NCBI RefSeq assembly: GCF_000759975.1
Contig: NZ_JNAM01000014.1
Span: forward strand, 34,045 to 98,044
DNA: 64,000 nt
Direction: 5' to 3'
Source of the DNA: Prochlorococcus marinus str. MIT 9302
GTDB lineage: Bacteria > Cyanobacteriota > Cyanobacteriia > PCC-6307 > Cyanobiaceae
Program-made: the position numbers and the translations under genes
Shown: positions 9,103-17,902 of the stretch, piece after piece
How the letters are laid out: each line of letters begins with the position of its first letter
Position numbering within the stretch: the first letter of the stretch is position 1
Notes under the pieces: model-generated
Databases searched by the model: none
What the model was told of the DNA's origin: nothing
Seen by the model: only the letters and a program-made list of their open reading frames with translations

Positions 9103-10221
9103 GTGTTCGAATTTAAAATTTCATCGAATTGTAGTAATACAGAGGCAAGAACTGGTATATTTCATACTCCAAATGGTCAGGTAAACACTCCGAGATTTAT
9201 GCCTGTAGGTACTTTGGCAACGGTTAAAGGAATTTCATCTAAGCAGTTAACCTCTACAGGATCAGAAATGATTCTCTCAAATACCTTCCATCTTCATCTA
9301 CAACCTGGAGAAAAACTAGTTAAAGAATTTGGTGGAATACATAAATTCATGAATTGGCCTAAGCCTATTCTGACTGATTCAGGTGGATATCAAGTTTTTA
9401 GTTTGGCCAAATTAAATAATATTTCCGATAAAGGTGTGGAATTTAGAAATCCAAGAGATGGTAGTCATGTATTTTTATCACCTGAAAAAGTAATGCAGAT
9501 TCAAATGGATCTTGGCTCGGATGTTGCGATGGCTTTTGATCATTGTCCACCGCACACAGCTAGCGAAAATGATGTTGAGGAATCCTTACAAAGAACTCAT
9601 GCATGGTTACAAAAATGTGTTCAGACTCATCAAAAATCAAATCAAGCATTATTCGGAATAGTTCAAGGTGGTAAGTATCCGAGATTAAGAGAATATAGTG
9701 CAAAATTTACAAGTTCTTTTGATCTTCCTGGAATAGCGGTAGGAGGTGTAAGTGTTGGAGAGGCAATCGAAGACATACATAGTGTAATTAATTATGTCCC
9801 TAAATTCTTACCAATAAATAAACCAAGATATTTAATGGGAATTGGCTCTCTAAGAGAAATTTCTTTAGCTGTTGCTAAAGGATTCGATATATTTGACTGT
9901 GTTTTGCCTACAAGACTTGGAAGACACGGGACTGCATTTTTTAATGATGAAAGATTTAATTTGCGAAATGCTCGATTTAAAAATGACTTTTCTCCGATTG
10001 ACAAAACTTGCAAATGCGAAACCTGTAAGTCCTATTCTCGTGCATATTTGCATCATTTAATTAGAAATGATGAGATATTAGGACTCACCCTAATAAGTTT
10101 GCATAATATCGCTCATTTAATAAGATTCACCAATGCTATTTCTACTGCAATTAAAGATAATTGTTTTACAATTGATTTCGCTCCTTGGAAAACATCCTCT
10201 ATTGCTCACCATACGTGGTAA
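9103..10221 (+). CDS. tgt: tRNA-guanine transglycosylase
   Basis: Exchanges guanine 34 of GUN-anticodon tRNAs for the queuosine precursor. Visible are [13 protein letters not shown], the active-site segment [12 protein letters not shown], the substrate loop [15 protein letters not shown] and GGVSVGEA, the nucleophile region [16 protein letters not shown], and the zinc site CKCETC with a later histidine. The start is GTG at 9103, giving [12 protein letters not shown] as usual for the family. At 372 residues it is complete. psbK follows after 33 bases. Confidence 0.97.
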   Translation: MFEFKISSNCSNTEARTGIFHTPNGQVNTPRFMPVGTLATVKGISSKQLTSTGSEMILSNTFHLHLQPGEKLVKEFGGIHKFMNWPKPILTDSGGYQVFSLAKLNNISDKGVEFRNPRDGSHVFLSPEKVMQIQMDLGSDVAMAFDHCPPHTASENDVEESLQRTHAWLQKCVQTHQKSNQALFGIVQGGKYPRLREYSAKFTSSFDLPGIAVGGVSVGEAIEDIHSVINYVPKFLPINKPRYLMGIGSLREISLAVAKGFDIFDCVLPTRLGRHGTAFFNDERFNLRNARFKNDFSPIDKTCKCETCKSYSRAYLHHLIRNDEILGLTLISLHNIAHLIRFTNAISTAIKDNCFTIDFAPWKTSSIAHHTW

Positions 10222-10254
10222 CGTCTTATCATAATTAATTAAATTATTAAAAAG

Positions 10255-10395
10255 GTGCTCATTCTATTTAATACATTCGCTGAATTGCCTGAGGCTTACA
10301 AGGCTTTTGCTCCAACTGTTGATGTTCTTCCACTAATACCTTTATTTTTCTTTTTATTGGTATTTGTTTGGCAAGCTGCAGTTGGATTTAAATAA
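10255..10395 (+). CDS. psbK: Photosystem II reaction centre protein K
   Basis: A 46-residue protein with GTG start, sequence ending [22 protein letters not shown]. The mature part after the [16 protein letters not shown] motif is the classic single-helix PsbK. The first nine residues or so form the cleaved leader. PsbK sits at the periphery of PSII near CP43 and helps dimer stability. It lies just after tgt and is convergent with the Gfo/Idh gene (26-bp gap). Confidence 0.95.
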
Positions 10396-10421
10396 AATTA
10401 TTTTCGTTTAGATAGTTAGCC

Positions 10422-11426
10422 TTAGAAGGGATTTTCAAGTAAAATCGCATCTCCAGAATTTTCTACAGCACATTCTATAAAATCAGCTATTTTTAAAGCT
10501 CTTGAGGCTTGCTCACCATCTACTTCAGGAGTTTCTTTGCCTTGAACGCATTTCAGAAAATGCTCTAATTCTGCATAAAGAGGCTCAATGGAAGTTGTGC
10601 TAACTTCTTCGACATACCCATCATTCCTATAAACTAATTCGCCATGCTCGGCTGTATATGATTCATGAGATTTTCTATGGATTTGTAGAGAGTGATTTAA
10701 GAAATCTGTTTCTACTAGCCCATTTTGACAGTGAGCACTTAAACTTCTAATTTTTTTGTGACTCATTTTGCTCGCAGTTAAGCTTGCAATGACATTATTT
10801 TTAAAAACTAGAGTAGCATTGACATAATCTATTAAGCCTTCACTATTTCTACCTCCAACAGCTGCTAATTTTTGTATTTTTGAGTTTACTAGCTCTAAAA
10901 CAAGATCAATGTCATGAATCATTAAATCCATTACTACTGATACATCATTTGCTCTATCTGCGTTAGGACTATGCCTCCTTGCCTCTAAAACAACTATTTC
11001 TTCATTGTGAACTATTTTATTTAGCTCTCTAAAAGCGGGATTAAATCTTTCAATATGCCCAACTTGTAAGAGACAATTACTTTCATTAGCGGCTTCTATT
11101 AATGATTTTGCTTCTGACTCGTTAGCTGCAATTGGTTTTTCAATGAGTACGTTGGTACCTCCCTTAAGACAATCTAGTCCGACTTTTTGATGTAGTAGTG
11201 TTGGGACAGCGATACATATAGCATCAACTTTAGGAATCAAGTCTTTATAGTCTTTAAACCATTCACATTGAAATTGCTCAATGGCTAATTTGCCTCTATC
11301 TTCATTTGGATCTGCAACTCCAACGAGATTTGCATCTTTAAGTAAACTAAGTACTCGAGCATGATGCCAACCCATATTCCCTATACCTATAACTCCAACC
11401 TTTACGGGTGATGAGGTTGGTTTCAT
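10422..11426 (-). CDS. Gfo/Idh/MocA family NAD(P)-dependent oxidoreductase
   Basis: A 334-residue protein. The N-terminal Rossmann fold has VGVIGIGNMGWHHARVL, and the family signature EKP occurs in NVLIEKPIAANESEA. The C-terminal part contains GHIERFNPAFRELN and MDLMIHDIDLVLELV, which carries the usual catalytic histidine region. Relatives act on sugars or inositols, including UDP-sugar dehydrogenases such as WlbA, so the substrate stays open. It lies 56 bases after the CNNM gene on the same strand. Confidence 0.88.
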   Translation of the reverse strand: MKPTSSPVKVGVIGIGNMGWHHARVLSLLKDANLVGVADPNEDRGKLAIEQFQCEWFKDYKDLIPKVDAICIAVPTLLHQKVGLDCLKGGTNVLIEKPIAANESEAKSLIEAANESNCLLQVGHIERFNPAFRELNKIVHNEEIVVLEARRHSPNADRANDVSVVMDLMIHDIDLVLELVNSKIQKLAAVGGRNSEGLIDYVNATLVFKNNVIASLTASKMSHKKIRSLSAHCQNGLVETDFLNHSLQIHRKSHESYTAEHGELVYRNDGYVEEVSTTSIEPLYAELEHFLKCVQGKETPEVDGEQASRALKIADFIECAVENSGDAILLENPF

Positions 11427-11482
11427 TATTTTAAATCCATATATTAATTATCATTATCCTCTATAGTGAGCAACATTTAGCT

Positions 11483-12745
11483 TTAGGAAAGATTTATTTT
11501 AACACGATCAATTTTTGGACCTGACATAGAAATAACTTCAAATTTAATGTTATTAAAATCTAAAACGTCACCAATTTGTGGAACCATTTGAAATTTTTCT
11601 AGCAGAAATCCAGCAAGGGTATGGTAGTCTGCACCTTCTGGAATAGAACATCCTAACTTTTTATTGATATCTATAATTTCTGATTTTCCAGCTATTGACC
11701 ATTTTTTGGATAAATTATCTAACATTCTCATATCTGAATAAATTCTATTGTTGAGCATTTCCTCTCCAACTATTTCGCCATTTAGATCAGCTGCAGTTAT
11801 GAGTCCCTCTGTTCCACCGTGTTCATCAACTACTAGTAAGAAAGGATTGTAGTCTCTTACTACTGGTAATATTTCAGCTAATGAACATGTTTCTATTATT
11901 TTTGTCACTGGTAAAAGGAAGGGCTCCAATAATGTATCGGCTTCCATTTCACCCTTTGAGATTGGCTTAGCTAAATAACGCAAATCTAATACACCTAATA
12001 CATCATCTAAAGACTCACCAATCACAAAGAAGCGCGCATGGCGAGTTTTATCTACTTGTTTCATAAGTTCTGAAAAGGTTATGTTTTTTGGCAAAGTTAC
12101 CATTTCAGATCTTGGAATCATTACTTCTTTAACCTGTGTATCTTTTAAAGCAAAAACTCCTTCAAGAATATTCTTCTCATCTGGTTTTAAACCTGTTACA
12201 TTATCTGTTTCTATAAGAGTTTCTAATTCTCCTGCGGATAAACCCGAATTTAAAGAATCCCATTTGTTATTTAAATTGAAAAAGCCTAAACAGGCGCTAG
12301 CAAAGAATTCTATTATCCTAACTATAGGATTCATACCTTTTCTAACGGCATCGAATATTGTGGTTAACCTTAATGCAGCAGATTCTGGATTGTTAATTAC
12401 TAGGGCTTTAGGAATTAGTCCAGAAACAAGTGTAACAACTAAAACAACAAATAAAAATAATAGAAGATCATAAAATCTATTTGACAAAACATTGCTTTTC
12501 CAATAATCATTAGCCAGGTTATTGCTGAGCCATCCAATTGCAATTAATGAAATTGTTACTCCAAATTGAGAAGCAATTAAGGAAGATCTAAAGCGTTTTT
12601 GAATTTTTAAAATTGAAAATGCTCCTTTCTTTTTTTCTTCTATTAACCTTAAAACTTTACTTGGCCTTATTAATAAAAAAGAGAGTTCACTCGCTGCGAA
12701 AAAAGCTGGAAAAAATAAAAGGAATAAAAGTAGAGTTATTTTCAT
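11483..12745 (-). CDS. CNNM/CorC-type membrane protein with CBS pair (hemolysin-like)
   Basis: A 420-residue protein with the three expected parts. An N-terminal DUF21 membrane domain (about 1-170) begins MKITLLLFLLFFPAFFAASE. A CBS pair follows (about 200-325) with VKEVMIPRSEMVTLPKN and LLVVDEHGGTEGLITAADL. The C-terminus is a CorC_HlyC domain (about 335-420) with IPEGADYHTLAGFLLEKF. Relatives are linked to magnesium or other divalent cation export. The gene starts only 18 bases after the 3' end of tRNA-Met on the same strand, so the two are probably cotranscribed. Confidence 0.88.
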   Translation of the reverse strand: MKITLLLFLLFFPAFFAASELSFLLIRPSKVLRLIEEKKKGAFSILKIQKRFRSSLIASQFGVTISLIAIGWLSNNLANDYWKSNVLSNRFYDLLLFLFVVLVVTLVSGLIPKALVINNPESAALRLTTIFDAVRKGMNPIVRIIEFFASACLGFFNLNNKWDSLNSGLSAGELETLIETDNVTGLKPDEKNILEGVFALKDTQVKEVMIPRSEMVTLPKNITFSELMKQVDKTRHARFFVIGESLDDVLGVLDLRYLAKPISKGEMEADTLLEPFLLPVTKIIETCSLAEILPVVRDYNPFLLVVDEHGGTEGLITAADLNGEIVGEEMLNNRIYSDMRMLDNLSKKWSIAGKSEIIDINKKLGCSIPEGADYHTLAGFLLEKFQMVPQIGDVLDFNNIKFEVISMSGPKIDRVKINLS

Positions 12746-12763
12746 TCAATGACAAATGAATAA

Positions 12764-12836
12764 TGGGGGTGGCGAGGATCGAACTCGCCTTAGCCAAATT
12801 ATGAGTTTGGTGCATTCACCAGATTGCTACACCCCC
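12764..12836 (-). tRNA. tRNA-Met (CAT), elongator-type
   Basis: A complete cloverleaf on the minus strand with acceptor stem GGGGGTG / CACCCCC, discriminator A at 12764, T-arm GGCGAGTTCGATCCTCGCC and anticodon stem CCAAA-CTCATAA-TTTGG with anticodon CAT. The anticodon stem lacks the three G:C pairs of an initiator, so it is an elongator Met, although CAT could in principle be a lysidine-modified Ile2. CCA is not encoded. Confidence 0.9.
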
Positions 12837-12977
12837 AAGGGAGTTTGTGTAATTTTAATTACATTGAATTTAAATATACAATATAAAAATAATATTTCAA
12901 AAAACACCTCATTAGGAAGTTTTTGTGAGATTTCTTTTTTTTCTTCTAATCTTTAAATATAAATTTAACTTTTACTA

Positions 12978-13538
12978 ATGGGCAATTTTTCGGAAAAGTA
13001 TGATTTAAATAAAGCAAAATTGTTAAAACAGTTAATTGAAAAATCTTATAAGAAAGGAAACTTCACTTTATCTTCAGGAAAAAAAAGCATTCATTACTTG
13101 AACTGTAAACCGGTGTCACTAAATGGCGAAGGCCTAAACTTAATAAGTGATTTATTTTTCGAGTTAAAGGACTCAAGGTCAAAAGCTGTAGCAGGATTGA
13201 CATTAGGTGCAGATCCCCTTGTAAGTGGATTAATCGTCAAAGCAGCTTCTCAAGGTATAGACTTTAATGGTTTGATCATTCGCAAAGAAATTAAAAAATA
13301 CGGTACCAAAGCTGGAATAGAGGGGCCTATATTAGAAGAAGGATCTTTGGTAACTGTCTTAGAGGATGTTGTTACAACTGCTGGTTCAGTAATAAAAGCT
13401 ATAAAAAAGTTACGAGAAAATAATTATGTTGTTGAGGAAGTTTTGTCTATAGTTGATAGGCAAGAAGGGGGATGTGAAGCCCTTAACGATGAAAATGTTA
13501 AATTAAAGAGTCTTTTTGAAATCAAAGACTTTTTATAA
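12978..13538 (+). CDS. pyrE: Orotate phosphoribosyltransferase
   Basis: Forms OMP from orotate and PRPP in pyrimidine synthesis. The sequence has the lysine-rich substrate segment [51 protein letters not shown] and the PRPP loop [14 protein letters not shown]. At 186 residues it is slightly short but complete. ygfZ follows after 10 bases, so they probably form an operon. Confidence 0.95.
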   Translation: MGNFSEKYDLNKAKLLKQLIEKSYKKGNFTLSSGKKSIHYLNCKPVSLNGEGLNLISDLFFELKDSRSKAVAGLTLGADPLVSGLIVKAASQGIDFNGLIIRKEIKKYGTKAGIEGPILEEGSLVTVLEDVVTTAGSVIKAIKKLRENNYVVEEVLSIVDRQEGGCEALNDENVKLKSLFEIKDFL

Positions 13539-13548
13539 TTATCTCAAA

Positions 13549-14385
13549 ATGCAAGATATAAAAAAAAAGTTTTGGCTTGAAAAATTTGATTGTTTTTCTA
13601 TTACTGGAAAAGATGCCAGAAAATTTTTGAATGGAATAACAACTGGTAATATTCTAAATTCAGAAAATAAAGTTATCAAAACTTGTTGGTTAACGCCAAA
13701 TGGAGTTCTGAGGTCATTAATTGAAATTATTTTTTTAGAAAGAAACTTAGAAGTCATTATCTTGGCGGGTAACACTCATGAAATAATTGATTATTTTAAT
13801 CAAATTATTTTTCCAGCGGATGATGTACTTTTAAGTGAACCTTTCTTGATAAATAGAATTCAGGAAATTGATGAATCTAGATCATGGAGAACTTGCCAGC
13901 CTATTTTCTTTAAAACAGAAGATAAAGAATTTGAAATATATAAAAATAAACTAAATTTACTGAATTCCAATGATTTAAAACTTTGGAAGGTTAATCAGGC
14001 AATACCCTCTTTAGACATGGAAATAGACGGAAAAAATAATCCTCTTGAGCTGGGATTAAAAGATCTTATTGATTTTAATAAAGGTTGCTATTTAGGACAA
14101 GAAACAATGTCAAAAATAAAAAATGTTTCTTCTTTAAAACAGGAAATAAGAATTTGGAAATCATTTGAATCTAATTTGAATTTAGACGTTGAAGATAAAA
14201 ATTTATACATAAATTCTGCCAAAGATATTTCTGTAGGCAAAATCACTAGTATTTTTAAATCAGATTCTCAAATAAAAGGCTTAGCAATGATAAAAAGAAA
14301 ATATTTAGAAGAAGGAAGTTATTTTTATTCAGAAATTATAGGAAAAATTATTATAAATAAATCTGTAGGATCAATTTTTCTTTGA
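13549..14385 (+). CDS. ygfZ: YgfZ/GcvT-like folate-binding protein
   Basis: A 278-residue member of the tetrahydrofolate-binding COG0354 family, which supports assembly or repair of certain iron-sulfur enzymes. The family signature KGCYLGQET is present at about two thirds of the length, and the N-terminal segment ITGKDARKFLNGITTGNI is typical. The ATG at 13549 is chosen because it starts after the pyrE stop; a TTG at 13516 in the same frame would overlap pyrE by 23 bases. The 3' end overlaps the convergent nuclease gene by 15 bases. Confidence 0.88.
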   Translation: MQDIKKKFWLEKFDCFSITGKDARKFLNGITTGNILNSENKVIKTCWLTPNGVLRSLIEIIFLERNLEVIILAGNTHEIIDYFNQIIFPADDVLLSEPFLINRIQEIDESRSWRTCQPIFFKTEDKEFEIYKNKLNLLNSNDLKLWKVNQAIPSLDMEIDGKNNPLELGLKDLIDFNKGCYLGQETMSKIKNVSSLKQEIRIWKSFESNLNLDVEDKNLYINSAKDISVGKITSIFKSDSQIKGLAMIKRKYLEEGSYFYSEIIGKIIINKSVGSIFL

Positions 14386-15789
14386 TTGATTTTTGGTTAA
14401 ATATTCTGCAATTTTTAGAGTAGCCAAACAATCATCTTTGTTATATTGGATAATTTTTTTTAAAAATATTTCGTTTTCTGTAATTTGATATTGAATCCAC
14501 CAGTAAAGGGCTTTCGATCCACTTACATTTTTCTGCACCCATTCAAATCCAAGCCAATTAGAAACGGTTTTTAAGCCATAGTTTTTTAGCGGTAATATCC
14601 AAGACTTTCTTATTAAGGTATGTAAGTCTATAAATCTTGAGGTAAGTGAATCAATTTCTTCAAAACTAAAATTTAGGTTTTTAGCAATATTAATTATTGC
14701 TATTTTTTCAGTCTCTCCATAATGTAAGACTGGCCATTCCTTTTGTGAAAAAAGTATTTTAATAATTTGCCTGTAAGATTCCTCTTTATTGTTTTTGAGA
14801 TTTAAAATAGGTTCATAAATAAGTTCTTCTTTCTTTTGAAGTAAATTATTTACTTTTAAAAATCCATATAAAAAATCATGCTTATCGTCTGGATTTGACT
14901 CAATATCAAAGACATAAAATCCTGAAGCTGTTTTTTCTAAAAGATCGTCAGAATAATTATTATTAGAAATGCAAAATGTTTCTCCATAAATATATGCTTG
15001 TGCTTGTTTTATAAATTTCGACGCTTTTTCATGCTTTTGTTCGTTAAATATTGATAATTTATCTCCAAGTTCTTTTTCGTTATATGACGCTAATTTTTGA
15101 GTATTAGATATCCCATTTGTTTTGAGTAATGAGGCCGTTTTAGATCCTATTCCATCTATATCTGTTAGATATCCATTTTCTTTTGCCTCTTTGTCACAGA
15201 AATTTTGCCATGAACAAATAGTACATTTTTTTCTATCGTGAGTTATTTCTGGAATAAATCCCTCCAAGGATTCATGCAAACTTAATAAAACATTTAAAAC
15301 TTTATTTATTAATTTTTTATTAAAATAAACCTCTTCGACATTTACTTTATTACCATAACTTGAAATTACTAATCCTTTTTCAATTTTAGATTCTTGAAAA
15401 GTCCCTAATAGAATAGAACTAAAAGTTAAGTCGAATAAATGTTCTTTAGTGGTTTTGTGGCCTAATCTATAAACAGCAGGTAAATATTTATATGATCCCC
15501 ATTTGCTTATACCTTTAGTCTTTAAAAGTAATTGAGGATGTATTTCAGCGTTAATATTTTGGAAGAAATTCCCTTTGATTTTTAATCCAATCACACCCTG
15601 AGAACCCCTTTCGCAGGCTTTTAATCCTGTATATATTTCACCATTACATAATTCAGAGAAAATTTGATACTGTTTAATTTTATATATGGCTTTATGCGGA
15701 GACCAAACTTCATAAGATTTATTACCCTTGAAATCTAGCCATGCTTTTCTTTTACATCTTATAAAACTTTTTAAATAAATAGTATTCAA
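14371..15789 (-). CDS. TM0106 family RecB-like / RNase H-fold nuclease
   Basis: A 472-residue protein with three parts. The N-terminal RecB-like region opens with SFIRCKRKAWLDFKGN and ends in a cysteine cluster CTICSWQNFC (about 190-200), a likely iron-sulfur site with the early cysteine. A helix-hairpin-helix follows (DIDGIGSKTASLLKTNGI). The C-terminal RNase H-like exonuclease domain has the acidic residues FDIESNPDD, VLHYGETEK and YNKDDCLATL. This matches the TM0106-type family of predicted nucleases. Its biological role is unproven. The start is TTG at 15789, because an in-frame stop lies seven codons upstream with no ATG between. Confidence 0.78.
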   Translation of the reverse strand: MNTIYLKSFIRCKRKAWLDFKGNKSYEVWSPHKAIYKIKQYQIFSELCNGEIYTGLKACERGSQGVIGLKIKGNFFQNINAEIHPQLLLKTKGISKWGSYKYLPAVYRLGHKTTKEHLFDLTFSSILLGTFQESKIEKGLVISSYGNKVNVEEVYFNKKLINKVLNVLLSLHESLEGFIPEITHDRKKCTICSWQNFCDKEAKENGYLTDIDGIGSKTASLLKTNGISNTQKLASYNEKELGDKLSIFNEQKHEKASKFIKQAQAYIYGETFCISNNNYSDDLLEKTASGFYVFDIESNPDDKHDFLYGFLKVNNLLQKKEELIYEPILNLKNNKEESYRQIIKILFSQKEWPVLHYGETEKIAIINIAKNLNFSFEEIDSLTSRFIDLHTLIRKSWILPLKNYGLKTVSNWLGFEWVQKNVSGSKALYWWIQYQITENEIFLKKIIQYNKDDCLATLKIAEYLTKNQSKKN

Positions 15790-15867
15790 ATTTTTTTTAA
15801 AGGTGTTTTAAATTTTACTCATATAAATTAATATAGATAATTAATATAAATCAAGGAACTCTTAAAT

Positions 15868-17322
15868 TTGCCAGGTGACACATTAGATAAAATAAAATTT
15901 GGAACTGATGGGTGGAGAGGAATAATTGGATTTGATTTTAATCTTTCCAATCTTTCAAGAGTTGTTGTGGCTGCATGCCAGGAATTGCATTATCAATACT
16001 ATACAGCAGTTAATTCAAAGAAAATTTTAATTGGATATGATCGTAGATTTATGGCAAGTGAATTTGCAAAGCAAATAGTTCCTTTTGTAAAAGGTTGTGG
16101 TTTTGAGCCGATCTTATCTAATAGCTTTGTTACTACACCCTCTTGTAGTTTCTATGCTAAAGAAATGGGTTGTTTAGGAGCATTAGTAATTACAGCAAGT
16201 CATAATCCATATAATTGGCTAGGTCTTAAAATAAAGAGCTTTAATGGATGTTCTGTTGATGAATCTTTTACAAGTGAAATTGAAAAAAGATTAATGCTTG
16301 GTAATTCAATTGACAAAATAGAGGGTTCATATGAGCAGGCAGATATTAAGAAGTTTCATTTGGATAAAATTAAATCTCTTTTTGATATTGAATATATTGC
16401 GAAAGAACTGAAAAAAAAGAAAATACGAATTTTTGTGGATTCTATGCATGGTGCGGCTGCAAATTGCATGGCTGAGATTTTTGCTTTTAATGATTCAGAA
16501 GTAGTTTCAGAAATCAGAAAAGATTCTGATCCTTTTTTTGGCGGAAAACCTCCTGAACCTCTATTAAATTATTTAGATGATTTAAATCAAATACTTATTA
16601 AAAATTCAAACAATGAAGTTAAAACTTTAGGAATTATTTTTGATGGAGATGGTGATAGAATTGCGGTAATTGATGAAAAAGGGCGATATTGTAGTACGCA
16701 AGATTTAATCCCATACTTCATTAGCTATTTGGGAGAAATTAAAGATAATCCTTATCCAGTTTTAAAGACAGTTAGTGGTTCAGATGTTATTAAAAATATT
16801 TCAGAAAGTCAAAATAGAGATGTTTTTGAACTGCCAGTTGGCTTTAAATATATTGCAGAAAAAATGATTAAAGAGAAAATATTTATTGGAGGAGAGGAAT
16901 CTGGAGGAGTTGGTTTTGGTGACTTTATGCCTGAAAGAGATGCTTTATATGCAGCAATGATTTTACTAAATGGAATTGCTAAAAAATCTCAATATTTATG
17001 TGAAACTTTAGATGAAATCCAAAAAGATTTTGGACCAAGTTTCTATAAAAGAATTGATATTAAGTTCCCAAATCAGACAGAAAAAACTTATGTTCAAGAA
17101 TTTATAATAAATAATATTCCTGAGAAGATTAATAATCACAAGATAATTAATATCTCAAAGATTGATGGAATAAAGTTGAGAATCAATAAAAGTTTTTGGC
17201 TTCTTTTTAGGTTTTCAGGAACTGAACCTCTTTTAAGGTTGTATTGTGAGGCACCAAAAGAATCTTATCTAGGTGAGTTATTAGAGTGGGGCCAAAAATT
17301 TATAAATTTGGCGAGAAAATAA
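15868..17322 (+). CDS. Phosphoglucomutase/phosphomannomutase family protein
   Basis: A 484-residue alpha-D-phosphohexomutase with all four family motifs: phosphoserine loop VITASHNPYNW (S111), metal loop FDGDGDRIAVID, sugar loop GGEESGGVGFGDFMPERD, and phosphate loop FSGTEPLLRLYCEAP. The start is TTG at 15868, with AAGGA 11 bases upstream as a plausible ribosome site. Substrate preference (glucose- or mannose-phosphate, or glucosamine) cannot be fixed by sight. rdgB starts two bases after the stop. Confidence 0.93.
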   Translation: MPGDTLDKIKFGTDGWRGIIGFDFNLSNLSRVVVAACQELHYQYYTAVNSKKILIGYDRRFMASEFAKQIVPFVKGCGFEPILSNSFVTTPSCSFYAKEMGCLGALVITASHNPYNWLGLKIKSFNGCSVDESFTSEIEKRLMLGNSIDKIEGSYEQADIKKFHLDKIKSLFDIEYIAKELKKKKIRIFVDSMHGAAANCMAEIFAFNDSEVVSEIRKDSDPFFGGKPPEPLLNYLDDLNQILIKNSNNEVKTLGIIFDGDGDRIAVIDEKGRYCSTQDLIPYFISYLGEIKDNPYPVLKTVSGSDVIKNISESQNRDVFELPVGFKYIAEKMIKEKIFIGGEESGGVGFGDFMPERDALYAAMILLNGIAKKSQYLCETLDEIQKDFGPSFYKRIDIKFPNQTEKTYVQEFIINNIPEKINNHKIINISKIDGIKLRINKSFWLLFRFSGTEPLLRLYCEAPKESYLGELLEWGQKFINLARK

Positions 17323-17324
17323 TT

Positions 17325-17900
17325 ATGAAAAATTTATATTTAGCAAGTAAGAATAATGGAAAAATTGAAGAATATAAGAAATTGCTTGCAATAGTTAATT
17401 GTCAATTATTACTTCAACCAGAAACATTAGAAGTTGAAGAGGATGGTTTGACATTTAGAGATAATGCAATTAAAAAAGCTAGTGAAGTTTCCAGAAAAAC
17501 AAATAATTTCTCAATAGCAGATGATTCTGGAATTTGTATTGAAGCATTAGGCGGAAAACCAGGTATTTACTCATCAAGATATGCAGAAAATGATAAAAAA
17601 AGAATTGAGAGAGTTTTAAAAGAACTTGATGGAGTTCAAAATAGAAGAGCTTTCTTTATTGCTAATATTTGTGTTTGTTCCCCAAATGGTGAAGTGATTA
17701 TTGAATCTGAGGCCAAATGTCATGGCAATATTATTTTAAACCCGAGAGGGAAAGGTGGTTTTGGGTATGACCCAATTTTTGAGGAGAGTTCTACCAGATT
17801 AACTTTCGCAGAAATGAATAATGATATTAAAGACTCTTGTAGTCATAGAGGTAAAGCATTAAAAAAAATGATTCCAGATTTAATTGAAATTTTTTCTTAA
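17325..17900 (+). CDS. rdgB: XTP/dITP pyrophosphatase (HAM1/RdgB)
   Basis: Removes non-canonical purine nucleotides such as dITP and XTP from the pool. The motifs are the N-terminal LASKNNGKIEEYKKLL, the catalytic FSIADDSGICIEALGGKPG, SSRYA, and GKGGFGYDPIFEE with SHRGKAL near the end. The ATG at 17325 (191 residues) is preferred over an in-frame GTG at 17286 that would overlap the mutase gene. It ends two bases before the convergent carotenoid oxygenase gene. Confidence 0.95.
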   Translation: MKNLYLASKNNGKIEEYKKLLAIVNCQLLLQPETLEVEEDGLTFRDNAIKKASEVSRKTNNFSIADDSGICIEALGGKPGIYSSRYAENDKKRIERVLKELDGVQNRRAFFIANICVCSPNGEVIIESEAKCHGNIILNPRGKGGFGYDPIFEESSTRLTFAEMNNDIKDSCSHRGKALKKMIPDLIEIFS

Positions 17901-17902
17901 AT

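Noticed and set aside
12756..12956. A 66-codon plus-strand frame over the tRNA-Met gene
   Set aside because: It runs through the tRNA and a spacer, has no recognisable protein features and no ribosome site.
17286..17324. Longer rdgB starting at GTG 17286
   Set aside because: Would overlap the mutase gene by 37 bases; the family start aligns with the ATG at 17325.
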